Source of the DNA: Thalassospira australica | Lineage (GTDB): Bacteria; Pseudomonadota; Alphaproteobacteria; Rhodospirillales; Thalassospiraceae | NCBI RefSeq assembly: GCF_000763295.1 | Contig: NZ_JRJE01000031.1 | Span: forward strand, 1-64,000 | Direction: 5' to 3' | DNA length: 64,000 nucleotides | In this document: positions 51,368-59,454 of the stretch, one piece after another | How positions within the stretch are numbered: position 1 is the first letter of the stretch | Layout of the letters: every line of letters begins with the position of its first letter | Notes under the pieces: model-generated | Database searches by the model: none | The model's input: only the letters and a program-made list of their open reading frames with translations | What the model was told of the DNA's origin: nothing | Made by a program: the position numbers and the translations under genes

Positions 51368-53752
51368 TTACATCTCCGTCCGCGGAAGATAGGCGTGACG
51401 TTCGCGCAAGATCTGATCATTGTTGCGCAGGCGTTCCATCGCCTTGCCGTAGACGCTGTCAGTGGGATATTGGCCATCCGCGCGATCACCGGTCGGCATG
51501 GTCGTGAGCAGTTCAATGGCGTCATTCACGTGCTCAACCGTCCAGATGTTGAACTTTCCTTGACGGATCGCCTGAACGACTTCTTCGCGCAGAACAACGT
51601 TTTCAGCGTTGGCCTGCGGGATAATTACCCCCTGGTCGCCAGTAAAGCCCTGGTCTGCGCAAATGCGATAGAATCCTTCGATTTTGTGCGATATGCCGCC
51701 AACCGGTTGCGCCTGACCGAACTGGTTCATTGACCCGGTAACGCCAACATTTTGACGCATCGGGATATTGGCAACTGCTGAAATGATTGCGCAGAGTTCC
51801 GCCATCGATGCCGAATCCCCTTCGATCCCGCCATAGTTCTGTTCAAACGTGACATTACAGGCGAATGAAAGCGGAAAATCCTGCGCAAAACGTGATTTCA
51901 AAAAGCCTTCGATGATCATGACCGACTTTTGCTGCAAGGGGCCAGACATATCGACCATGCGTTCAATGTTCAGAACCCCAAGGCTGCCAACATAGGATCG
52001 CGCCGAGACACGCGCAGGCAAGCCAAAGGCATGATCGCCGTAATCAAGAACGGTTAGGGCGTTTACCTGCCCAACGACGGCACCAAAGCTGTCGATCAGG
52101 ATTTCACGCCGTTGAACCCGTTCGTGGGATTTGTCTTCAAGGCGGGAGTTGCGATGACGGCGTTCCTCGATGGCGCGCCTGACATCAGCAGCCCGGATGT
52201 TTTCGCGACCGTCAGCCTTGCTGAGTGCACCGGCTTCGATTGCGACGTCTTCAACGCGTTCGATCTGGGCGGTCAGTTTGTCACGTTCCCCGGCCCAGCG
52301 CGCCGCCTGACCAAGCAGCTGACGGATCGCACCATTATCAACCGGGATGCCCGATCGTGACAGGGCGGACGCGCGCAGCAGGCCGGTATAGATTGAAATA
52401 TTGCGGCCTTGTGCGGGCATGTCGGCATCAATGTCCGCCTTTACGCGGAAGTGATTGCGGAAATCAACGTCGAGCGAAAAGAACGTGTAGTAGAACTTTG
52501 GCGCACCAACGATCACGACCTTAAGGTCAAGCGGAATCGGGCGGGGCTCCGGCGCGCCAGCGGTTGGCGCTCCGCCCTTGTGGGTTTCCTCGATGCGAAT
52601 TTCGCGGTCCCGCAAGGCGGCCTTCAGGTAGCCCCAGCATTCTTCATGTTCCAGCAGCGATTCTGCACGCAAAACCAATACCCCGCCATTGGCACGGTGA
52701 AGTGCCCCCGGCTTGATCAGGCTGAAATGCGGATGCATGCCGCCCCCAATTGGTCGGTACTGAATTTGCCCGAACAGATTGTCGTAACTTGGGCTTGGTT
52801 CCAGCACGACATCCGGATGATTGTCACGGGAATGATCAATCAACAGATTGACAGCATAGCGGTCATCAACGGTTTCCGGAATTTTGCCATCACCACTTTC
52901 GATGGCGGGTTGGTCGCTTGCTTCCTCGAACGCGTCAATGTTGTCGAGAATGTCTTTTTCGAGCGCGTCGAACCAGGCTTTAAGGCCGGGGCTTGTGAAT
53001 TTGTCGCGCAGTTTCTTGATGCGTGGCTTCAGAACAACCTTGGCGGCTCCGCGACGCAGGCTATCAAGCGTATCGGCAATCTGTTCTTCAAGGTCGCGTG
53101 TTGAAAGAAGCGTTTTACGGGCTTCTTCGGCAACATCTTCAAAGGCATCTTCTGCCTCATTGCGGCGTTCCTTGGGGATTTCGTCAAGTGATACCGGTTC
53201 GCCCTCATCGTTAATTGCAACGATCATGACGCCTTTTTCGTTTTCCTGAACGTCCAGTCCCTTTTCGCGTGCATATTCACGAAGGGCATCGAACTTTTCC
53301 CGCAGCTGGGCGCGGGCTTCTTCGGTCTGGGTTTGGGTTTCGGTCAGATGTGCAGGGGCGTTGAAGGCGGATGCAAAAGCCTCACGCAGGTGCGTGATCA
53401 GCGTTTCCATTGCCGACATCAGCTTGTGGCCCTGACCTGCGGGCAGGGCATATGGACGTGGCCGGTTGGTGCGTGAGAAATTATTCAGATACACCCAGTC
53501 GTCTGGTGCGTCGCGCTCTTCCATGGCCTTGTTCAGATAGTCAAGCGTCGCGGTCATCCGACCGGCGCGATCCAGACCCAAAACAAAGATATTGAAGCCC
53601 GGCTCGGACATCGAAAGCCCGAATTTGAGGGCCTCTGCCGCGCGGTAATGTGAAGAAAAATCAAAGATCTTCGGCTGTTGGTCTTTTTGAGGGCTGCGAA
53701 TACGGAAATGCGGGAAGCCGCAATCTTCTGCGTCAAGGCGGGAAACTGGCAT
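51368..53752 (-). CDS. LonB-type AAA+ protease
   Basis: The 794-residue protein belongs to the Lon-related group with a long helical insertion (about 140-280) and a C-terminal Lon protease domain. The Ser-Lys dyad is visible: Ser647 in EGDSAS and Lys690 in GGISHKIEG. The ATPase region is odd: the P-loop reads GLDRAGRMT and the Walker B region reads VLVLRAESLL, where related proteins keep an acidic residue in VLVLDA. ATP hydrolysis may therefore be weak. ATG at 53752 is preferred (GAAAG eight bases upstream); GTG at 53788 is possible. A SPOR gene follows, coupled. Confidence 0.88.
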   Translation of the reverse strand: MPVSRLDAEDCGFPHFRIRSPQKDQQPKIFDFSSHYRAAEALKFGLSMSEPGFNIFVLGLDRAGRMTATLDYLNKAMEERDAPDDWVYLNNFSRTNRPRPYALPAGQGHKLMSAMETLITHLREAFASAFNAPAHLTETQTQTEEARAQLREKFDALREYAREKGLDVQENEKGVMIVAINDEGEPVSLDEIPKERRNEAEDAFEDVAEEARKTLLSTRDLEEQIADTLDSLRRGAAKVVLKPRIKKLRDKFTSPGLKAWFDALEKDILDNIDAFEEASDQPAIESGDGKIPETVDDRYAVNLLIDHSRDNHPDVVLEPSPSYDNLFGQIQYRPIGGGMHPHFSLIKPGALHRANGGVLVLRAESLLEHEECWGYLKAALRDREIRIEETHKGGAPTAGAPEPRPIPLDLKVVIVGAPKFYYTFFSLDVDFRNHFRVKADIDADMPAQGRNISIYTGLLRASALSRSGIPVDNGAIRQLLGQAARWAGERDKLTAQIERVEDVAIEAGALSKADGRENIRAADVRRAIEERRHRNSRLEDKSHERVQRREILIDSFGAVVGQVNALTVLDYGDHAFGLPARVSARSYVGSLGVLNIERMVDMSGPLQQKSVMIIEGFLKSRFAQDFPLSFACNVTFEQNYGGIEGDSASMAELCAIISAVANIPMRQNVGVTGSMNQFGQAQPVGGISHKIEGFYRICADQGFTGDQGVIIPQANAENVVLREEVVQAIRQGKFNIWTVEHVNDAIELLTTMPTGDRADGQYPTDSVYGKAMERLRNNDQILRERHAYLPRTEM

Positions 53753-53933
53753 CTGATGACTTTCTGCTGCCCAAGATGAAGAAATCACACAGGGGATTTT
53801 GCCCCTGCAGCATATCTTGGAAGCAACGCAATCATGGGGTCAAGCGTTGCTTGCGGAAATTATTGAAATGCCAATAAGAAGCAAGCTTTCCTGCGTGATT
53901 TATAACATGCAGGGAACCGGCGAATTTGCCGCC

Positions 53934-55397
53934 TTACATGACAACAGCATCACCGAAATCACTGCTTTTTAGAAGGCGATCCACCGTTTGCACGCCACGG
54001 CGCAGACGTTCAATGGACCGTTCTGCGCCGAAGCAAAGGCGAAGCCCGCGCGGCACAGGCCCAACCGAGAACTGCTGTGCAGCTGTCAAAAGAACACCGC
54101 TATTGGCTGCATTCATGACAAGTTCGCCAGTATCAATATGATCGGGCAGTTCCAGCCAAACGTGATAGTTGGTCGGATGGAAGCGAACGTCATATCCCTT
54201 AAGTGTGCCCAGAATAATAGCCAGTCGCTGGGCTGCTTCTTCGCGGTGCCATGCTTCGTATTGCCCGAGGCTGCCGTCGTTGATCATGCGGGTGACGAGT
54301 TCGAGGTTGATGGTTGATACCATCCAGCAGGTGGATCGGATGGCGCTGGCAAGTTTGCCGATCATTTCACCAGGGGCATGAATATAGCCGACACGCAAAC
54401 CACCGCCGATGCTTTTGGAGACCCCATCAAGATAAATGCTGCGTTCTGGCGCAAAGCAGGACAAGGGGGGCGGGGCATCCGGGTCAAGGAAATGGTAAAT
54501 GCCGTCTTCGATCAATGTCAGATCGTACTTGCGCAGGATTTCAGCGATTTCGATGCGGCGTTGCTGGCTCATGGTCGTGCAGAGCGGATTATGCAGTGTT
54601 GGCATCAGGTAAATGGCGCGTGGGCTTTGTGTCCGGCACATGTTTTCCAGTGCGTCAGGAATAATGCCCTCGTCATCCATGGTGATACCGCGCAAGCGAA
54701 ACTGCAAAAGATTGGCAAGGCTGCGAAGGTTTGGGTAGGTAAGTTCTTCACATAGAACAAGATCACCGGGGCGCACGGTTGCAAGCAGGGAAACAGTCAT
54801 GCCGTGCTGAACGCCAGCGGTTGGTAAAACCCGTTCAGGATTGTCATCCAGACCCAGTCGCCCTGCGGCACTTGCCAGTGCTTCTCTTTGGTGGGCAACA
54901 CCATATTCCGATTTATAGGACACCATATCATCGACGGACATGGTGCGCGCGATATCAAGCAGGGTTTGACGAATTTGCCCTTCCTTCGGGGGTAATGGGC
55001 AATTCATTCGAAAATTAATCGGGCCGGTGTCGTCACCGTCGCTGCCTTCTGGTGTTGAAGGTGCGCGCGCAGGCGGGCGCCCCATCTGGCTCAGATTGTT
55101 GGTAAAGGCAAGCGGGATGGGGGCGGTGGCCGCCATATCCAGTTCGGACTGAATATTATCAAGAACATAGGTCCCACGTCCGACTTCACCGGCAACAAGT
55201 CCCAGTCGTTCTGCCTCGCGGTATGAACGCGTGATAGTCCCCACCGTCACACCAAGTTGGTAGGCAAGGTCACGGTGAGTTGGCAGTCGGTCTCCTGGTT
55301 TAAGAGAACCGTCTTTGACTGCGGTGCGAATGGCTTGGGCGATCTGTCTATAAACAGGTCCGCCAGCGTCGTCGAGTTTTGGAAACCATATTGTCAT
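53934..55397 (-). CDS. MocR/GntR-type transcriptional regulator with aminotransferase domain
   Basis: The 487-residue protein has an N-terminal GntR winged helix (residues 14-80, GDRLPTHRDLAYQLGVTVGTI) and a fold-type I aminotransferase domain (about 125-480). The PLP lysine is Lys328 in GVSKSIGGGLRVGY, with Asn270 (LHNPL) and Asp298 (IEDGIY). MocR proteins use PLP-bound amino acids as effectors and often regulate a divergent PLP enzyme gene. That matches here: it is divergent from DUF1127, a dehydratase, a decarboxylase and PhzF. Two perfect inverted repeats of ATTGTCA/TGACAAT type lie in the shared promoter, one over its own ATG. Confidence 0.93.
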   Translation of the reverse strand: MTIWFPKLDDAGGPVYRQIAQAIRTAVKDGSLKPGDRLPTHRDLAYQLGVTVGTITRSYREAERLGLVAGEVGRGTYVLDNIQSELDMAATAPIPLAFTNNLSQMGRPPARAPSTPEGSDGDDTGPINFRMNCPLPPKEGQIRQTLLDIARTMSVDDMVSYKSEYGVAHQREALASAAGRLGLDDNPERVLPTAGVQHGMTVSLLATVRPGDLVLCEELTYPNLRSLANLLQFRLRGITMDDEGIIPDALENMCRTQSPRAIYLMPTLHNPLCTTMSQQRRIEIAEILRKYDLTLIEDGIYHFLDPDAPPPLSCFAPERSIYLDGVSKSIGGGLRVGYIHAPGEMIGKLASAIRSTCWMVSTINLELVTRMINDGSLGQYEAWHREEAAQRLAIILGTLKGYDVRFHPTNYHVWLELPDHIDTGELVMNAANSGVLLTAAQQFSVGPVPRGLRLCFGAERSIERLRRGVQTVDRLLKSSDFGDAVVM

Positions 55398-55406
55398 GGT
55401 GACAAT
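55390..55406. promoter_or_regulatory. MocR operator candidate 1 (ATTGTCA-N3-TGACAAT)
   Basis: A perfect 7-bp inverted repeat covers the mocR-type start codon (complement at 55395-55397). Binding would block its own translation start region and transcription, consistent with autorepression. Confidence 0.65.
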
Positions 55407-55412
55407 GTTTAA

Positions 55413-55435
55413 ATTGACACAATGACGATGTCAAT
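55413..55435. promoter_or_regulatory. MocR operator candidate 2 (ATTGACA-N9-TGTCAAT)
   Basis: A perfect 7-bp inverted repeat lies 42-64 bases before the DUF1127 ATG at 55477, adjacent to candidate 1. It shares the ATTG/CAAT ends and the TGACA core. Confidence 0.65.
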
Positions 55436-55476
55436 GACAAAACAATATCGAGACAATTAACCAAAAGGAGATGGAA

Positions 55477-55761
55477 ATGGTGAATTGTAACGATACAATC
55501 CAGATTCCGGGCATCCGTGTCAATGATCGCGCAGTAATGAACGGTGCACAGGGTAAAAAACCTGTGACCTGGCGTGCGGCGATTGCTGGTGTGGTGATCT
55601 CTGCGGTTGAGCATCTTGCGTTGCTTCAAGCCCGTGCGCGTGATCGGTCTGCATTGAAAATGCTTGATGATCGGGCTCTTCGGGATATCGGTGTGACGCG
55701 TGCTGATATTGATCAGGAATTGGCAAAGCCGTTCCTGTCGGACTTCCCCCGACGCGGCTAG
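55477..55761 (+). CDS. DUF1127 domain protein
   Basis: The 94-residue protein has a hydrophobic/helical middle and a C-terminal DUF1127 motif (LKMLDDRALRDIGVTRADIDQEL). Proteins with this motif are small Arg-rich factors; some bind RNA and adjust phosphate and carbon metabolism. ATG at 55477 fits AGGAG six bases upstream; the ATG at 55471 is too close. It is the first gene of the rightward unit controlled by the MocR-type protein. Confidence 0.85.
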   Translation: MVNCNDTIQIPGIRVNDRAVMNGAQGKKPVTWRAAIAGVVISAVEHLALLQARARDRSALKMLDDRALRDIGVTRADIDQELAKPFLSDFPRRG

Positions 55762-55776
55762 CCACCGCCGCGTATG

Positions 55777-55812
55777 ACGGAGGCACTTTGCTCCCATTGT
55801 GCCTCCGTTCGG
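55777..55812 (+). terminator. Hairpin between DUF1127 and dehydratase genes
   Basis: ACGGAGGCAC and GTGCCTCCGT form a perfect 10-bp stem with a 12-base loop and only a short T tail. It may attenuate rather than fully stop transcription before the dehydratase. Confidence 0.6.
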
Positions 55813-55834
55813 TGGAGGGATCCTTCAATTGTTT

Positions 55835-55845
55835 ATTGTCACAAT
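55835..55845. promoter_or_regulatory. MocR operator candidate 3 (ATTGT-C-ACAAT)
   Basis: An 11-bp palindrome with the same ATTGT/ACAAT ends lies 28 bases before the dehydratase ATG. It suggests a second MocR-controlled promoter inside the gene set. Confidence 0.5.
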
Positions 55846-55872
55846 TTTCAGGCCATCAGGGATACAATTACA

Positions 55873-56835
55873 ATGTTCAATCTGACCGAATTGCGCGAGG
55901 CGGCTGATTTTGTGCATCAATATGTTGCGCCGACCCCGACCATTCAATGGCCGCTGCTAGACCGCGCAACGGGCTTGTCCCTGCATGTGAAGCATGAAAA
56001 CCATACCCGGCTTGGTGCGTTCAAGATCAGGGGAGGTGTGACCTTTTGTCGATATGTTGCGAAATCGGTTGATGTGAACCGTGGCATTATCTCGGCAACG
56101 CGGGGAAATCACGGACAAAGCCTTGCGCATGCGGCCAGTCGGTTCGGAATGTCCGCAACCATTATTGTCCCATATGGGAATTCCGTTGAAAAGAATGCCG
56201 CCATGCGTGCCTGGGGCGCCGAGGTGATCGAACATGGTCACGATTTTCAGGAGGCCGCTGAACACGCCAAGGCGCTTGCCGCCCAAGAAGACCTTGTCAT
56301 GGTGCCCGCATTTCATCGCGAAATTGTGCGTGGTGTGGCCAGTTATGGGCTTGAGCTGTTTGATGCTATTCTCGGGCTTGATCGGGTTTATGTACCGGTT
56401 GGCATGGGATCGGGGATTTGTTCGCTGATCACAGCGCGGGATGCGCTTGGTTTAAAGACAGAAATTGTTGGTGTGGTGGCAAGCGGCGCGGATGCGGTCC
56501 GTCAGTCGTTCCTGACCGGCGAGGTGGTCTGCGCACCAACGGCTGATACCTTTGCCGATGGTGTGGCATGTCGAAGCCCCGATCCGGCTGCCTTTGATAT
56601 CATCAAACGCGGTGCCACCGATATTGTTGCGGTCAGCGATGATCAAATCAAAGACGCCATGCGCTTGTATTTCAGTTCTTGCCATGCCCTTGCCGAAGGT
56701 GCAGGGGCTGTGCCTTTGGCGGCGGCAATTGCGCAGCGTGAAAGCAATATCGGCAAGAAAGTTGCCCTGATCCTGACCGGCGCAAATACTGATCGAACTG
56801 ATTATGCCTGCATCCTTTCAGGAGAAAATAAATGA
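55873..56835 (+). CDS. Threonine/serine dehydratase-like PLP enzyme
   Basis: The 320-residue fold-type II PLP enzyme has Lys51 in LGAFKIRGG, the SATRGNHGQS substrate loop and a VGMGSGICS cofactor loop that replaces the usual GGGGL. The Thr/Ser dehydratase family is clear, but GMGSG suggests a distinct substrate, for example a hydroxy amino acid other than threonine. The ATG at 55873 follows AGGGA. It overlaps the next decarboxylase gene by ATGA, so the two are translated together. Confidence 0.9.
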   Translation: MFNLTELREAADFVHQYVAPTPTIQWPLLDRATGLSLHVKHENHTRLGAFKIRGGVTFCRYVAKSVDVNRGIISATRGNHGQSLAHAASRFGMSATIIVPYGNSVEKNAAMRAWGAEVIEHGHDFQEAAEHAKALAAQEDLVMVPAFHREIVRGVASYGLELFDAILGLDRVYVPVGMGSGICSLITARDALGLKTEIVGVVASGADAVRQSFLTGEVVCAPTADTFADGVACRSPDPAAFDIIKRGATDIVAVSDDQIKDAMRLYFSSCHALAEGAGAVPLAAAIAQRESNIGKKVALILTGANTDRTDYACILSGENK

Positions 56836-58262
56836 ACCGGGTTTCAAATCGTTCGTCTGACAGCCCCACTGTTGATGGACGTCATCTCATGTTTGATGAC
56901 CTTGAAAAGCTTGGGCGTATCCTTGTCGAAACAGGGGATGTCGCACATGGCTTTATTCAGGGCGCAGATGACATGGATGTAACTTGCCGCGATATCTCTG
57001 CCTTTGACCCCTCGCGCCCCTTATCAGGGCAGGGAAGCGGTACACTTGATGCGTTGCGGGCAGCGAAGGAGGAAATTCTGCCGCTGCTCGCCGCATCAAT
57101 CGGCCCACGGTATCTCGGATTTGTGACCGGTGGAACGACACCGGCAGCCCTTGTGGGGGATTGGTTGGCAAGTGCTGTTGACCAAAATGCAACCGGCCCC
57201 GAAGGATCAGTCAATGCGGCTGTTGAAGAACAGGTGATCAACTGGCTTTGCGATTTCGGTGGATTGCCATCTGATCGCTTTGACGGTGTTCTGACCACCG
57301 GTGCCACCGTTTCAAACTTGCTTGGTCTGGTTACAGGCCGGCAATGGTGCGGTGAACGGATCGGGGTAAATGTTGATCTTGATGGTGCAGGTGTGTTGCC
57401 TGATCTTGCGATTTTTGCTGCAAGTCCACATGCCAGCATGGTCAAGGACTTGTCGATTGCCGGGATTGGTCGAAGTGCCTTTACCAAGGTCGCAACGTTG
57501 CCGGGATCGGAAGAAACCGATGTTGATGATTTGAAATCCAAACTTGATGCCAGTGATGCACGGGGCAAGATCGTCATCGCATCGGCAGGGACCGTCAATG
57601 CGACGGATTTCGATAACCTTGAAGCGATTGCAGATCTGTGTGCAGCTTATGGTGCATGGTTGCATGTTGATGCAGCGTTTGGGTTGTTTGCCGCACTTGA
57701 TGATCGTCGCGCGCATTTCCTTAAGGGGATTGAACGCGCGGACTCCATTACATCCGATGGTCATAAGTGGCTAAATGTTCCTTATGATTGTGGCATATTC
57801 TTTACCCGCCATGTGTCGGTACTTGAAACCTGTTGCCGGGCCTTTGCGCCATACCTTGACACCAAGGCAGACGGGAATAGTTACATCAACCGCGGGGTTG
57901 AAAATTCCCGACGGTTTCGCGCGCTGCCGCTTTGGATGGCATTGAAGGCCTATGGCCGGGATGGTTTTGCATCAATCATCCGGACAAATTGCGATCAGGC
58001 TGCTGATCTTGCAGAGTGGGTGCGAGGTGATGAAAAACTTTACCTTTTGCGTGAACCTAAACTCAATGTGACGATGTTTGCGTCGCGTGGCAGTGACGAT
58101 GACAATCGGGCGCTGCTTGATCGGATCAACGCCACCGGGAAAGTGTTTTTGACCCCAACGATCTATGGTGGGCGATTTGGGTTTCGCGCTGCATTTAGCA
58201 ATTGGCGGACCTGCACGGATGATCTTGTGGTCATCAAGCAGGCCATTGAAGCCGCCCTTTAG
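56832..58262 (+). CDS. Group II PLP-dependent amino acid decarboxylase
   Basis: The 476-residue enzyme belongs to the PLP-dependent decarboxylase family (DOPA/glutamate decarboxylase-like fold type I). Asp280 in HVDAAFG stacks on PLP and Lys312 in SDGHKWLN binds it. Other family stretches are GFVTGGTTPAALVG and LTTGATVSNLLGL. It would remove CO2 or act as an aldehyde-forming or aminotransferase variant on an unknown amino acid. It overlaps the dehydratase stop. PhzF follows after 86 bases. Confidence 0.92.
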   Translation: MNRVSNRSSDSPTVDGRHLMFDDLEKLGRILVETGDVAHGFIQGADDMDVTCRDISAFDPSRPLSGQGSGTLDALRAAKEEILPLLAASIGPRYLGFVTGGTTPAALVGDWLASAVDQNATGPEGSVNAAVEEQVINWLCDFGGLPSDRFDGVLTTGATVSNLLGLVTGRQWCGERIGVNVDLDGAGVLPDLAIFAASPHASMVKDLSIAGIGRSAFTKVATLPGSEETDVDDLKSKLDASDARGKIVIASAGTVNATDFDNLEAIADLCAAYGAWLHVDAAFGLFAALDDRRAHFLKGIERADSITSDGHKWLNVPYDCGIFFTRHVSVLETCCRAFAPYLDTKADGNSYINRGVENSRRFRALPLWMALKAYGRDGFASIIRTNCDQAADLAEWVRGDEKLYLLREPKLNVTMFASRGSDDDNRALLDRINATGKVFLTPTIYGGRFGFRAAFSNWRTCTDDLVVIKQAIEAAL

Positions 58263-58348
58263 AAATCGGGATCAATCACCGATAAGAAACATGTCTGCAA
58301 AGCTAACTTAAGCGCACTTTGAAAATATGCTGACTTCAAGGAACCGTA

Positions 58349-59188
58349 ATGACGCCTCATAGTCTGTCAAATACGCTGCCGATCTACCAAGTCGATGCGT
58401 TCACCGATGTATTGTTTGCCGGTAACCCGGCTGCTGTTGTTCCGCTGGTACAATGGTTGCCCGATGATGTGCTGCAAAAGATCGCGATGGAAAACAATCT
58501 GTCTGAAACGGCGTTTTTTGTCCCCTGCGCCGCAGATGATGATGTCGACTTCCATATTCGCTGGTTTACGCCAACGGTCGAGGTGCCGCTTTGCGGGCAT
58601 GCGACGCTTGCCAGCGCGTTTGTCATTTTCAATCATCTTGGATTTGATGGCGAAATGATCAGGTTGCAGAGCAAAAGCGGCATCCTCAGTGCGGTGCGTG
58701 ACGGTGATGCGATCGTTCTGAATTTCCCCAGACAGCCGATCAAACCAGATCCCATTGACCAGAAAGTCGTCGATGCCCTTGGGGGGGAGGCGCCAATTGA
58801 AACCTTTGGCGTTGTCAGTCGTGATACTGACATCGTTGCGATTTATCGTGATGCCAGTATCGTTCGGGCTATGCGCCCTGATATGTCTGCCCTTGGCAAA
58901 CTTTCTGGGCGCGGTGTGATCGTGAGTGCGCCGGGGGATAAAACCGGACTTGATATGGTGTCGCGTTATTTCCTGCCAGCTCTTGGCATCGATGAAGATC
59001 CGGTGACAGGTTACATGCATTGCGTAGTCGCGCCCTATTGGGCGGAAAAACTGGGGCAGAGTGAGGTTGTTGGCTATCAGGCCTCCGCACGCGGTGGTGT
59101 GGTCGCGTGCAAAATCGATGGGGGTCGTGTCCATCTGAAAGGCAAGGTAATCCTGTATCTGAAGGGTGAAATTACGACCCCTTTGTAA
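58349..59188 (+). CDS. PhzF family isomerase
   Basis: The 279-residue protein has the diaminopimelate epimerase-like two-lobed fold of PhzF. Catalytic Glu53 (NLSETAFF), the VPLCGHATLA segment and DPVTGYMHC are present. PhzF catalyses a suprafacial hydrogen shift in phenazine synthesis, but many homologues have other unknown substrates. No other phz genes exist in the window, so a catabolic or detoxifying isomerase acting with the adjacent PLP enzymes is more likely. Confidence 0.9.
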   Translation: MTPHSLSNTLPIYQVDAFTDVLFAGNPAAVVPLVQWLPDDVLQKIAMENNLSETAFFVPCAADDDVDFHIRWFTPTVEVPLCGHATLASAFVIFNHLGFDGEMIRLQSKSGILSAVRDGDAIVLNFPRQPIKPDPIDQKVVDALGGEAPIETFGVVSRDTDIVAIYRDASIVRAMRPDMSALGKLSGRGVIVSAPGDKTGLDMVSRYFLPALGIDEDPVTGYMHCVVAPYWAEKLGQSEVVGYQASARGGVVACKIDGGRVHLKGKVILYLKGEITTPL

Positions 59189-59222
59189 CCATGTGCCGCA
59201 TGTTTTTGGTTTTGATATTTTT

Positions 59223-59253
59223 GGCGGGCAGCATCACAGTTGCCCGCCATTTT
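59223..59253 (+). terminator. Terminator of the PhzF gene
   Basis: GGCGGGCA and TGCCCGCC form an 8-bp stem, followed by ATTTTAG, 35 bases after the PhzF stop. It marks the end of the MocR-controlled set. Confidence 0.75.
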
Positions 59254-59454
59254 AGTCTTAAAAGGCCCTTGGATGGGGTGACGGCGTCTACCCATTAATC
59301 CGCATTGATGCTGATTTGCTTTGTTTTTTTTATTGACCGGGCTACGGGGCTTTCGTCTAAGTAAAAGGCAAAATACAAAGATTGTGGGCACGTCGCGCTT
59401 ACGCAAAAGTGGCGTTAACCGCAATAATGAAGGTTTCACAGGGGTAGATTGATC

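Noticed and set aside
58349-59188. PhzF as evidence for phenazine synthesis
   Set aside because: No other phz gene is present, and PhzF homologues are widespread with other roles.
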